Shown here: positions 30,289 to 50,160 of the stretch, in pieces | Position numbering within the stretch: position 1 is the stretch's first letter | How the letters are laid out: each line of letters starts with the position of its first letter | From: Scylla paramamosain | Lineage: Eukaryota > Arthropoda > Malacostraca > Decapoda > Portunidae | Assembly: GCF_035594125.1 (NCBI RefSeq) | Contig: NC_087151.1 | Coordinates: forward strand, 27,543,521-27,607,520 | DNA length: 64,000 nt | Direction of reading: 5' to 3' | Program-made: the position numbers and the translations under genes | The notes under the pieces: generated by a model | What the model was told of the DNA's origin: nothing | What the model saw: only the letters and a program-made list of their open reading frames with translations | Databases searched by the model: none

Positions 30289-32079
<1,791 letters not shown>

Positions 32080-32086
32080 TATATAA
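32080..32086 (+). promoter_or_regulatory. Candidate TATA box of the PHD gene
   Basis: TATATAA about 113 nt upstream of the ATG, followed by a GC-rich, GGT-repeat-containing leader (32100-32170). The spacing suits a short 5' UTR starting near 32110. Confidence 0.5.
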
Positions 32087-32198
32087 CGCGTGTATACGAG
32101 TGGTCCCTGTGGGCGCGTGGGGGGTGAAGGACGCGGTGGCGGAGGTGGTGGTGGTGGTGGTAGACGCTCGGTAACTACCGCGTTAGTTAATCAATGCA

Positions 32199-32591
32199 AT
32201 GATGGCGAACCCTTACGGCATATTCCCGACCATGCCGACCAATAGTAGCACCACGCTATTATGTGCGCAGTGCAAGAAGTTCTTTACGTACATGGACAGT
32301 GTGGTGCTGTGTGACGGGGCGTGCAAGCGGTGGTACCACAGCAAGTGTGCCAAGCTACCCGAGAACAAGTACCGCGTCATTCAGGACCGGGACGAGAACA
32401 GGAGCCTGGGCCTCAAGTGCATGTGGGCGTGCAAAGACTGCAGGGATCGGCCAGACACAGGCAGGGACCCAGAATTTGAGTCTTACGTCCGAGAGAGACT
32501 CGGAAAACTGAGCCAAGTATTGGAATATCTGGTGACCAAAATTCAAGATATCGAGAACAGACAGAAGAGTCAAGAAGTGGAGATGAATAAG
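32199..32591 (+). CDS. PHD-finger / coiled-coil protein, first coding exon (131 codons)
   Basis: ATG ATG at 32199 opens a frame ending at AAG|GTATTG (donor 32592), phase 0. A complete PHD zinc finger is present: C22, C25, C38, C42, H47, C50, C78, C81, with W76 two residues before the last Cys pair. PHD fingers usually read histone H3 tails or serve as protein docking sites. Residues about 90-131 (FESYVRERLGKLSQVLEYLV, then TKIQDIENRQKSQEVEMNK) have heptad-like spacing and look like the start of a coiled coil. PHD followed by coiled coil is also the layout of ORF1 proteins of some non-LTR retrotransposons. Against an active LINE are the single clean frame, the promoter-like GC-rich leader and the splice donor. 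It could be a domesticated ORF1-like gene. The rest of the protein is not established. Confidence 0.75.
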
Positions 32592-32721
32592 GTATTGCTT
32601 TAGTTTTTTTTTTTTTTTTTAATTAACAGTTAGTCTTGTTCATGAATAAAAGATGCATCTACACCACTAGTTGGCGAGCAGCATGGCCTCGGGGTATATG
32701 GATGTAGGTAGTACATTATGC

Positions 32722-32991
32722 GGCACTCGTGGAGAATTTGGGTCCCGGGCTGGCTGGGCCCGCGGCCTGCCGGTATAAGTTAAAAGTTGTGCTTTTCTGT
32801 TGCAGTGTTACGACGTTGGGCGAGCTAGGATACTGCCACACAGGGCAGGAGAGCCTACTAGCTAATGCAGCTATACATACCAGTATCCTCGCTCACCCGA
32901 CATGATAAATGCAACAAAATACATAACTGGCAACTCATACCGGCTAGCATCAGGCCCAGTCAGCACGGGACCACAATTCTCCACGAGTGCC
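32722..32991. mobile_element. 270-bp foldback element with perfect 17-bp inverted ends
   Basis: Both ends read GGCACTCGTGGAGAATT inward (32722-32738 and the complement of 32975-32991). The symmetry continues inward almost to the centre at reduced identity (CCCGGGCTGGCTGGGCC against CCCGTGCTGACTGGGCC; GGCGAGCTAGGATACTG against GGTGAGCGAGGATACTG), so nearly the whole unit can form a hairpin. There is no open frame and no clear target duplication. It lies 131 nt after the donor of the PHD exon. Confidence 0.65.
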
Positions 32992-34896
<1,905 letters not shown>

Positions 34897-35104
34897 GCCA
34901 AATCAGTACTGGCTAGGTACACATGCCATTGCTTCCTTAGCCACATGCCATTCTCTTCCTCAACTTCTTCCTCAGTCCACTTCACTGGTGTGAATAGGAA
35001 GTTGTGAGCATTAGACCCATTGAAAGAAATGAATGCTATACATTATCTATGTAATGCCTTGCAAAATTTGGAATATATATATATATATATATTTTTTTTT
35101 TTTT

Positions 35105-36440
35105 GCTTTTCTTACTGAATTCTGAACTTCTTTCATTAGATTTATCATAACCATTTGGTCATTTGGGAGACATTTGTGTAGTGCGAGTTTCTTCTCCAAT
35201 GTCTAGCCACCATTGTGTTTCCAACTCGTATTTTGATTTGTGGTTTCTAAGGAAGGCTTTGTTTTACTTTGGCTTTGGAACTGTGAATTGAAGTGTGCCT
35301 GTGTGGTAATTGCCATAATCAGTGGGAAAAAAAATAAAAAATAAATAAATATAAAAAACAGTTCAAACAATGCACCAATTACATCTCTTTATGTGGGGTT
35401 GGGAAGGTTCACTGTTAGATATGAAATCACTGTTGCAGTGTCTGTCAGTAATCAGCGTTGGTTCTCTTTTGGAGGGATGTGCATTTAAAAAATATCAAGG
35501 TCATTATTATTTACTATTTAAGTTTTATTTATTTACTTATTTTTGACAAAAAAAATATAATGTAGTGAATTTCCTTAATCTCCTAATTGCACAAACTATG
35601 AGATGCATCAGTTCTTGGTTGGCTCAATCAGGGGTGTCTCTGTTCACCTCTATTTAAAAAAAAACTGTAAAATATTCACACACAGAGATAGAAGGCCTAA
35701 ACCCTAAGACAGGCTTGTTGTGCAAGGCATGTTACCCATAGCTTGGTGTGCTCCTCACTAAGATACCATTTCTTAGCCTTGAATCTCATGCCCCTTTATA
35801 TTTCAGCAATATTCCATGGGCCATATTTTCATTGGTCCATGTTATAGGGATGAGGGAGCATCTCTGTGATCCCAATGACATGGACTGATGAAAATAAGTG
35901 TGAAATATTGTTGGAACATATGAAGGGAGATTCCAGTCTGACTATTGATGGCAGCAATAATTTAACACTTGCAGCAATGGCATCACAACGATGGCATGGC
36001 AGTGCAGGGAACAGGGAAGAGTTGCTGTTGTGTAGGTGCATGGAACAATAACAAAAAATGTGAGAAATATCATACACTGAAAAATTACTGCTGATATATA
36101 CAGCATATCTGCCAGTAGTTGAAGTAATTTTGTATGTGCTATGTACTATGTACATGATTCCATGTGCAACTTTCATACCTGAACATACAGATTGTTTATT
36201 TAGATAAACCACTTAGTATTTGCCACAACACCAGTTACACCGGCTTGCATGCGAGAGAGGGGGAGAGAAAGGCTAATGTCACACTCATCAGTGTCACTGC
36301 ATTGTGAAAACACACAAACAAATGAGAGGTGTCTCACTACTATTGTGCTGCTGCACAATGCTGCAGTGGTGCTGCACTGCTGCATCACACCAGATGTGAG
36401 GACAAAATACACACACTCATACAGTTCTAGGCTGTGTAGC
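35105..36440. other. No gene recognised
   Basis: Low-complexity and AT-rich DNA with a few A-runs. The 61-codon frame at 35866-36051 is the most protein-like (many charged residues, few low-complexity runs), but it lacks splice sites or a known domain. Confidence 0.35.
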
Positions 36441-36455
36441 AGTGTTGTACTGCCA

Positions 36456-38415
<1,960 letters not shown>

Positions 38416-38564
38416 CTTCATCTCAAGTTTCCTTTCTGACCGTTCTATTGCTGCTGTGGTAGACGGTCACTGTTCTTCTCCTAAATCTATTAACAGTGGT
38501 GTTCCTCAGGGTTCTGTCCTGTCACCCACTCTTCTTATTATTCATTAATGATCTTCTAAACTAA

Positions 38565-39428
38565 ACTTCTTGTCCTATCCACTCCTACACTGATGATACC
38601 ACCCTGCACTTTTCCACGTCTTTTTATAGACGTCCAACCCTTCAGGAGGTAAACATATCACGCAGGGAAGCCACTGAATGCTTCACTTCTGATCTTTCTA
38701 AAATTTCTGATTGGGGCAGAGCAAACTTGGTATTGTTCAATGCCTCAAAAACTCAATTCCTCCATCTATCAACTCGATACAACCTTCCAGACAGCTATCC
38801 CCTCTTCTTCAATGACACTCAACTGTCCCCCTCTTCTACACTGAACACCCTCGGTCTGTCCTTTACTTATAATCTGAACTGGAAACTTCACATCTCATCT
38901 CTAGCTAAAACAGCTTCTATGAAGTTAGGCGTTCTGAGACGTCTCCGCCAGTTTTTCTCACCCCCCCAGCTGCTAACTCTGTACAAGGGCCTTATCCGTC
39001 CATGTATGGAGTATGCTTCACATGTCTGGGGGGGTTCCACTCATACTGCTCTTCTAGACAGGGTGGAATCAAAAGCTTTTCGTCTCATCAACTCCTCTCC
39101 TCTAACTGACTGTCTTCAGGCTCTCTCTCACCACTGCAATGTTGCATATCTAGCTGTCTTCTACCGTTATTTTCATGCTAACTGCTCTTCTGATCTTGCT
39201 AACTGCATACCTCCCCTCCTTCCGCTGCCTCACCGCACAAGACTTTCTTCTTTCTCTCACCTCTATTCTGTCCACCTCTCTAATGCAAGAGTTAACCAGT
39301 ATTCTCAATCATTCATCCCTTTCTCTGGTAAACTCTGGAATTCCCTGCCTGCTTCTGTATTTCCACCTTCCTATGACTTGAATTCCTTCAAGAGGGAGGT
39401 TTCAAGACACTTATTCATGAATTTTTAA
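38565..39428 (+). pseudogene. LINE ORF2, palm motif and C-terminal part
   Basis: Continues the polymerase in a different frame from the part upstream: HSYTDDTTLHFS at the palm, a region with TLGLSFTYNLNWKLHISSLA, the WGGSTHTALLDRV block and the terminal LNSFKREVSRHL, ending in TAA at 39426-39428. A TAA at 38562-38564 separates it from the preceding FINDLL text in this copy. Confidence 0.85.
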
Positions 39429-39520
39429 CCACTGCTTTGACCCTTTTATGGGACTGGCATTTCAGTGGGCATATTTTTTTTATTGGATTTTTGTTGCCCT
39501 TGGCCAATGTCCTTCCTACA

Positions 39521-41060
<1,540 letters not shown>

Positions 41061-41112
<52 letters not shown>

Positions 41113-41113
41113 A
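41061..41113. repeat. (CT)n-(GT)n microsatellite
   Basis: About 35 nt of CT followed by about 18 nt of GT. Confidence 0.9.
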
Positions 41114-41169
41114 AGGAGGATGTCAGTATAGTATGCAGTATGAGGTAAAAGGCTAGTTTTGCTCACCTA

Positions 41170-41312
41170 GTATTTACCTATTTGTAATTTACAGGGGCTG
41201 AGCTGTGCTCATGTGGTCCCATCTCCATATTTACACTTGTGTGCATTTACCTACTTGTAATTTATAGGGCCTGAGCTACATTCATGTGATCCCGTCTCCA
41301 CATCCACCTGTG
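41170..41312 (+). repeat. Tandem pair of a dispersed repeat
   Basis: Two copies of a unit of about 65 nt: TTTACCTATTTGTAATTTAC with AGGGGCTGAGCTGTGCTCAT, and TTTACCTACTTGTAATTTAT with AGGGCCTGAGCTACATTCAT. Each continues GTG(G/A)TCCC(A/G)TCTCCA. More diverged copies lie at 29690-29895. Each unit contains an acceptor-like TTTACAG. Confidence 0.6.
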
Positions 41313-41561
41313 TATGTGTGTGTGTGTGTGTGGGGGGGGGGCACATGCGTGTGCATGGTGCTGTTGCCCTATCGCTAACATGTTAGGTTACATTGTTAAT
41401 TAATAAATTTTTATATTAAAAAATCTGGGGCTCCCATTAAGTTGCAATATGAAGTAAAAGGCTTGTTTTGCTCACCAAAACTCCAAGTTTACATTTCATG
41501 TTCCACTCCATAGCTGGAGAAATTTAGCTTTATACATGGGTTGAACATTTCATCACTATCA

Positions 41562-41822
41562 TCAAGATCTTTTCATCAAGAATGACACTTTGTTTATTGT
41601 CCGACCAAATTTTAGGTGTAACACTGCCTGGTACCTTTTCTGAATGATAGCAAAATCAACTAATATTTCATCAGAGACCAAGCATATGATAAGATGGTCA
41701 GTCTCAGTTACAGTTGATCTGCACCTTGGCCCCCCAAGAGAAATCATCTTCCATAATTTGTGTTGTTGAATTATGGTGTTGCTGGCTTGCTGGTTGTGGG
41801 TACCCAAGAGATGTAAATGCAT
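41562..41822 (-). pseudogene. Tc1-like transposase N-terminal fragment (tentative)
   Basis: The minus strand reads GGPRCRSTVTETDHLIICLV, similar to the GRPR.T....DR.I..L. helix-turn-helix boundary of Tc1 transposases. It lies downstream, not upstream, of the catalytic fragment at 42110-42950 on the same strand, so it belongs to a second copy or a rearranged one. Similarity is short. Confidence 0.35.
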
Positions 41823-42109
41823 TTACCAATTTAGTTCTGGATATGCCTCTCTTGAAGTGCTCTTGTTGAAACATGTCTTAGTAAAGTTATCATCAGGTTG
41901 GTCCTGTTGCAGTATGTGGTCCAGCTTGACACCACCATAACCAAACTTGGCACATGGTATTTATTTTTGAGGAAGTTTCTCAAGTTTCTGGAAATAGAAA
42001 CTTTGTTAGTAATGTTACCTATTGATTCTTACATGTAATTTTAATATTTGAGCATCCCAAATCTTTGCTATTACCATTTGTAGATGTTTTGGCATTGATG
42101 TTGATAATC

Positions 42110-42950
42110 AAGTCAGACTAAGACTGTAGGTTATTGGTGTCCAACACCTGCAGCCAAAGATTTTGGATAGGCTTCCCCTGGTTCTTCAGTGTTTTAATAT
42201 CAGGGATTGCAGCATCCTTTACAAGAAACCCTAGACATTCTCCATAGAGTTTAGATCTGAGAAATTCTTAGACCATTCCAAAACCTTTATGTGCTTTCAT
42301 GGGGAACAGCTGCAAGATGACCTTGTTCTGCCACATAGAACCCCATTGTGCATAAAATAGCTAGTGTCCTGAATTCCACCAAAGTGACAAGATGTTCTAT
42401 GAAGATATTGCAGTATTGAGAGTTCATGGTGACATTTTTGTGTTAAAAAATCAAGCCCTCCATTACTGCCAATCTTTGTGCAGCAACCATAAATCATAAT
42501 TTGTTCAGAGTTCCTCACTGTCTTGGTGGTGTATCAGGGGTCATGGTAGTCTGTTCCCTTTGATCTGTACACCATTCCTGTGACACCAGTGATGCACTGA
42601 AACACCCTGTTATCAGAGAACATCACCTTAGGCTTCTTTCATATGGAGCCATTTTGCTGTGCTTCTCAGCAGTGCCAAGGTCACAAATGTTGGAGATAAA
42701 TGGAGGTTTTCACATCACCACAACTCCAAAATAAGACGTTACAATATCTGGCATTCAGTGGTAGCTTTCACACATAGCTGCAGCTGCACTACTATTTTAG
42801 CAGCACAATTGTGAAAACATTAGGGCATGTTCCCAAGGGATTTTGAAATTCAAAATGATTTCTATTTCCATTGGATTTGCAGTCTGTGGCCAGTTACCTT
42901 TATCTCCAAAGTATTAAGGTATAGCTGGAACTACCTTCTTACTGAGTGGT
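42110..42950 (-). mobile_element. Decayed Tc1-like DNA transposon
   Basis: The reverse strand carries the Tc1 catalytic order with many stops and shifts: VMFSDNRVFQ (normally a SDES.F aspartate block, here altered), then SEQIMIYGCCTKIGSNGGLDFL (compare IMVWGCFS..G.G.L.FL), AILCTMGFYVA in place of MQDGAPCH, and a degraded relic of the SPDLNP.EN block near 42240. The acidic triad is not preserved. Terminal inverted repeats were not located. Confidence 0.7.
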
Positions 42951-43148
42951 GAAATGAGGCTACACCTGTGCAATACTTTGAGACATGTTATATTTCATGG
43001 AATTTATATAATGCATGAGAAAATTTTTCAAGTGCATACATAGTGTGACTAGTGCTGAGGTCAGAGATGAGAAATTATTTTGACAGGTATGTGTCATAGA
43101 TTGTGGGGTCCTTTTTGGGGGTCACTCATTCAGTTTATGTGAAAATAT

Positions 43149-43165
43149 ATAATAATAATAATAAC

Positions 43166-43207
<42 letters not shown>
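43149..43207. repeat. (AAT)n microsatellite
   Basis: About 59 nt of AAT with a single AAC variant. Confidence 0.93.
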
Positions 43208-43858
43208 CCTTTCTAAGATAAACAAGAAAAGGAAAAATTGTATATAATGCATTGGTGGGCCTCAAAATATCCAGTTGGGTTGATTGTATCCTGCCTATTC
43301 TATGATTAGGTCAATGGATATAATAAGTAATTATTCAAGAACTAGAGTCTCTGTAACTTAGAATTTACAGGGATCTTCATTACTTGTCTTCACTGTCACC
43401 AAAATGGTAGAAACTGCAGATTTTGTTATTGTCTTCAAGGAAAAGAGTCATATTTTTAAGAGTATTTTTGTATTTGTTCTATGTAAGAATGAGGAACTGA
43501 GTTTTGAAAAATTTCTCATCTTGCAAATATGCCTGCATGGTGGTGATATTGCCCAACATTCAAGTGTTAAATGCGTGAACATAGAATTTGCTCCCAAAAA
43601 CATGTGAAAATGCTCATATAGGAAGTAAATATATAATGCACAGTATGTATACAAATATTTGCATAATAAAGGCAGTTCTTTGTTTTCTTGTGTTTGATGT
43701 TTTGTCTGGTCTCTTCTACATCACTTCTTGCTGTGTACTTAGTGAAGTGAGCTGTATAATTGTGGCTCATCTAGCAGTGCATTGTGTTGCCCATCATGGT
43801 GATGGAGGGACCTGCATTGTCTAGATTACCACTTCCTTTTGGAAGAAGTCGTTCCACA

Positions 43859-43934
43859 GTTTAAAAATTCTCCAGCTGCAATGACTTTCTTGCCTAGTTT
43901 AGAAATTCTCCAGCTGCAATGACTTTCTTACCTG
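43859..43934. repeat. Direct duplication of a 38-nt unit
   Basis: GTTTA(A/G)AAATTCTCCAGCT followed by GCAATGACTTTCTT(G/A)CCT(A/G) occurs twice in a row with four differences. Confidence 0.85.
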
Positions 43935-45221
43935 TAACTTTAGTATAAAGAGCTTCATGTTGTCATGGAAAGGAAACACTGTGCCTGTGTATATTCTGCC
44001 AATATCTCCACTTCCTAATTTGTATTACTAGGAAGGTTAGTTTGCTTGGCTGTCATTGAAGTTGTACCCTAAGTGCCTGTGTCACAAAGGTCACTTTTTT
44101 AGTATCTTTTAGTATTTGGCTATCATTTAGTGCCTAATAACTAGCGTCAGTAACTAATGGGGAGTCACTCATGATTGTTCTCTGTGCTGCCAGCACTGGC
44201 ATCTTTTTTATTTATTGGAGCAGACAGTGCCACACAGACTATGCAACAGACTACACTTTTCAATGAGAAAAGAGCAATTGCCAATCTTGAGTGTTTAAGA
44301 GATGGAGTATCATCTCCATGTGACATGATAAGAGAACAATGTGTGTGGGACAAAAAATACAAATTATAGTTGTTGGTACTGGTATGTGTTCAGCTGTATG
44401 GGGTTGCATGAGATCTCCACTTCTTACAATCCAACAATAAGTCTATATATTGTTTTTAAAATATGTTAATATGCAAATAACACAAATTATTGACAGTTAC
44501 AGCAAGATGATGCAGATGATGTATTGAATTTGTTTTGGTTATGAGATGCTCATACTCAAAACAGTTGTGTGAGAATACATTCACTTTTTTTGCCATCACT
44601 GCCAGAAACTATTGCATACATGACACATGCTTAAGGGACTAACCAAAACCATTCAGCACTAAATTGTCTAGACTATAGAGGCTTCACTAAAAAATTCAGT
44701 ATGGAGCTCAATAGGTGAGGCTTATGAAGAAAGAGAGATCTTTAGCTGTCACACATTTTTCAGATGTAGGTTTATACAGAATTGCAGCATATCTGTGGCT
44801 AATATCATTGAAGAACCCTCCAGGTTTGTGCTGCACCACTTCACCTCCCCCCAAAATTACACAGCTGTTCCCACAAAGTTCCAAGTCTTGAGTGCAGCCG
44901 TTTTGCATTATTCATTTACAAACCATTGAGCACCAAGTGATGTCAAAATGTGCACATTAGGAAAATTTACCACCTCTTGCAGCCCCAACAAAACCACATA
45001 ATACATTCCACTATTGTCTCAGTGATGGCTGGGCTTACAGCATTACTGGGTTGCATTACACCTTAATATATGGTTTTAAAATTTACAACAAAAGTTGTAG
45101 ACTTTGTGTTGACATTTTATATTGTACATCCTCCTTCCTTATTTACCTGGGCTTTCTGAGAACTGTTAACTTCATGTAACTTGAATAAACAACATTACTG
45201 TACATTGGTGGTCTAATATAG

Positions 45222-45226
45222 TCTCT

Positions 45227-45266
<40 letters not shown>

Positions 45267-45284
45267 ATCTCGTCTCTCTCTCTG

Positions 45285-45316
<32 letters not shown>

Positions 45317-45337
45317 CCTCTCTCTCTCTCGCTCTCT

Positions 45338-45371
<34 letters not shown>
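45222..45371. repeat. Interrupted (CT)n tract
   Basis: CT repeat broken by CC, TCAT, CG and GC interruptions, an older or composite tract in contrast to the pure CT arrays elsewhere. Confidence 0.9.
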
Positions 45372-45373
<2 letters not shown>

Positions 45374-46163
45374 GTTCATGGTTGTTGGTTAAGAAGCAAA
45401 AATGCTTGGCTCCTAGATAGTTCATGTATAAAGTTATATTTTCAGTACCAGTTGCAAACAAATATGAAATTTCATAGCTAATTGATTTTATGTACCATAT
45501 AACCTAATGTTTAAAATTTTGGTTGAGACATAGACTCTATTGCCATAGATAGCATGCATTTGTGGAAAATATGAAATGTACATATGTAGTGATACTTGTT
45601 AGGGTCCTGATATGGAAGTACAACTCTACTGGTAGCACCAAGTTGTCTACCTATATTTATACCAACAAACAACATGTCCTGCCAGCCATGGAGACCCAAA
45701 ATATCCCAGCCGTGGACAAAATTTTATCTTCCTCTGGCTTCTGGGCATAGGATTTCTCCTGCCTTTCAGATGTAAGTTGATAGAACACTGCTGGTGGCTG
45801 ACTTGCCTAGTTACTGAACTCAGATATTTGGGAATGCTGTCCAAACAAAGCACCAGACTGAATCTAAGTAGTCATGATGTGATTTGTTGAAAATAAAAGG
45901 ACCTGCTACTGTGTTTCCCACTCTTGGAATATCTGTGTTAAAGTTTCTTGGGCAAAGCTTACATTTGATTTAAAGTCACTTGACAGGTAAATGACTGCAC
46001 TAACTAAATGGACTGCAATCATTACCTCATAGTTTATACTATACACTCATACAAATACTTTGATGCTCATCATATCCCTACAGAAAACAGGATATGTTAA
46101 TTGAATACACAGTTCAATTTTTTTATTTATAATTTTTTTTAATGACTTTCCCTCTTTATACAG

Positions 46164-46486
46164 TTCTGGCAGCAACAGCAGACCCACCGTTGCCATGCAA
46201 GGGGCTGCCCTGCCCAGCCCAAGAACCTCACACATCTTCCAAGACTATGGCAATCAGGGACACCATTCTGGTCAACAACTTACAGCCAATGCACAACAAA
46301 CCACCCAAAGATCATATCCATGGATTCACCCCAATGGAGCACAAAATTATTCATGAAGTTAAATTAAAAATGGACTCTGGTGCAGGCAAGCAGCAGGAGG
46401 TTGAGGGGCATGATGGCTTGCACCTCATGAGGCCCCTGATTGATCCCATCACTGGCCAGGAGATGGAGGGCACACAGACACAAGTT
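46164..46486 (+). CDS. Candidate internal exon of unknown protein, possibly the PHD gene
   Basis: An acceptor CTCTTTATACAG at 46152-46163 opens a 323-nt segment with 107 codons free of stops in one frame and a donor CAA|GTTAGT at 46487. The protein (LAATADPPLPCKGLPCPAQ, later MAIRDTILVNNLQPMHNKPP and HDGLHLMRPLIDPITGQEM) has ordinary amino-acid composition, unlike surrounding frames. Entry needs one nucleotide from the previous exon and exit is in phase 0, matching the exon at 57699. The PHD exon at 32591 exits in phase 0, so at least one more exon of 3n+1 length must lie between if it is the same gene. No domain is recognised. Confidence 0.5.
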
Positions 46487-46552
46487 AGTTCATGATGGTA
46501 TTTGTTTATTATTACATTTGTTTCACCAGAATTAAATATAAAATGTCTGATG

Positions 46553-46839
46553 CAGTAGAACCTCATATAACTGAGGAGCTTGGCCCTTGAAGCACCTTAC
46601 TAGTACAAAATGCTACTAAGGTTGCTGTTATCTGTCTGGCATTGTGTCTTGCTGCTGAAGACTTGGTCTATGAGGCCGAACCCAGTACACTGGTTCCCAG
46701 CAAAATCATGTTGGACACAATGTCCAGAATTTTTCTCAAAAAATTTGAGAACAGTTTTACATTTCAGTGCCTAATGAGTGTCTGAAAAAAAAAAGGAAAA
46801 GTTTTAGTGCCAAGGCATCAGTTACGCAAGGTTCCACTG
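46553..46839. mobile_element. Pogo/Tigger-like MITE (287 bp)
   Basis: The ends are inverted: CAGTAGAACCTCATATAACT on the left and, on the other strand from 46839, CAGTGGAACCTTGCGTAACT; 17 of 22 positions match. CAGTGGAACC-type ends are typical of pogo/Tigger elements. There is no transposase inside. A flanking TA duplication is not intact. It starts 66 nt after the candidate exon 46164-46486. Confidence 0.55.
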
Positions 46840-47502
46840 CGAGAGAAACATATATTTAGATGGCCTGCACAGTAGTCATTACTTATTGAGATGACAATTT
46901 GGAAAATTTTCATTTCATGTTATTTTATGTACATACTATAAACATAAGTGCATGAAGTAGTACTGTAGTGATAAACATTCCTTTAGTTTAAGAAGCATGC
47001 TATATTTACTATTGCTGTATTGGTAGCATTGAATGAAATCCAGGAAAAGTCTTTAATGGTAGGAGGGATGGTGTGTTTATTGGTATTCTGTTTCTAATAT
47101 AACTACAGGACATGATGCATACATAATATTTTATATGAAATTCTTAAATGCTCAGCAGGAAGATAACTCCAGAGAATAAGAACACATTAATCACACGAGG
47201 AAAGTTGTCAGCAAGCTCTAATGAAAAATATAGGATATTTTTTTAGAACTTCAGAGCATGGATGGGAAGTGTAAGCTTATAAAAGTCAGTGAAATTAGAT
47301 TTACTAAAGTATGGTAACACTTTTTTCTTAATGATAATTGAGAAAAAAATCCAAGCATCAGTGAACTGCTAGTTTTTTCCAGTATATTAACTGTTTTTGG
47401 TTTTCTAAATCAAAGTAATTAGAACATAGTCATGGATAAATATTATATCAAAACAGTGTGTTAGCTGTTGATTTCTACTGAGAAATCATGTGTTTAAATT
47501 TG

Positions 47503-47504
<2 letters not shown>
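46840..47504. other. No gene recognised
   Basis: AT-rich DNA without motifs between the MITE and the GA/CT inverted pair. Confidence 0.4.
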
Positions 47505-47583
<79 letters not shown>

Positions 47584-47628
47584 AGGATGGGCATAGGTTA
47601 CTATATTTGATGGTGAATACCATACAGA

Positions 47629-47726
<98 letters not shown>
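47505..47726. repeat. (GA)n and (CT)n inverted pair
   Basis: About 77 nt of GA (47505-47581) is followed after about 58 nt, ending in a ten-C run, by about 85 nt of CT (47640-47726). The two blocks are complementary and can fold into one long hairpin. Confidence 0.92.
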
Positions 47727-47974
47727 AGCAGCATCATCAGTTTTGCCATTTCTCCCATTCATAATTTCCCCACATACATTTCTTCATCTTGTTCCCATAA
47801 AGAACTTGAGTTTTCAGGCCTAGAATTTTACAGTTTATGTGTAAAATACCTGCAACTTTCACACCTACATTTTTATTACCAAACAGTCATTAAAGATTTT
47901 GTTTGATTCATCTGCATTCCACTGGTCATATTCTTCTTCCTAAGGACTAAGTTACTCCATATCTTTATGTATAG

Positions 47975-49831
<1,857 letters not shown>

Positions 49832-50006
49832 ACCATCTGCCTTATATCCTGGGTGGCATATAGGACATAGAATATAGAGTCCTGATTTGTGCAAGAGGAA
49901 TGAGATGCATGACAAACAAGAAATCCTGTAACTTTTCAAACAACTTTTTACCAAACTTCATTTACACGTTTCCATTTGCATTTATACTGCATTCCACATT
50001 GTTGTA

Positions 50007-50010
<4 letters not shown>

Positions 50011-50074
<64 letters not shown>

Positions 50075-50160
50075 TTTTATTTATTTTTTTATTTTTTTCA
50101 TTTTTTATTTATTTTACTATTTTTTTATTTTTTATTTTTTTTTAGTTTCAATTCAAAACA
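50011..50160. repeat. (TTA)n / (TTTA)n / T-rich tract
   Basis: About 40 nt of TTA, then TTTA units, then T-rich sequence. Confidence 0.9.

Larger units (their letters stand above)
43208..46140. other. No gene recognised
   Basis: Holds a short tandem duplication (43859-43934) and an imperfect CT tract (45222-45371). Frames of 60-80 codons are scattered and unsupported. It may be intron of the PHD gene. Confidence 0.4.

Noticed and set aside
35866..36051. 61-codon frame starting MIPMTWTDENKCEILLEH, slightly like a SANT/Myb start
   Set aside because: Similarity is too weak, there is no continuation, and no splice sites frame it.
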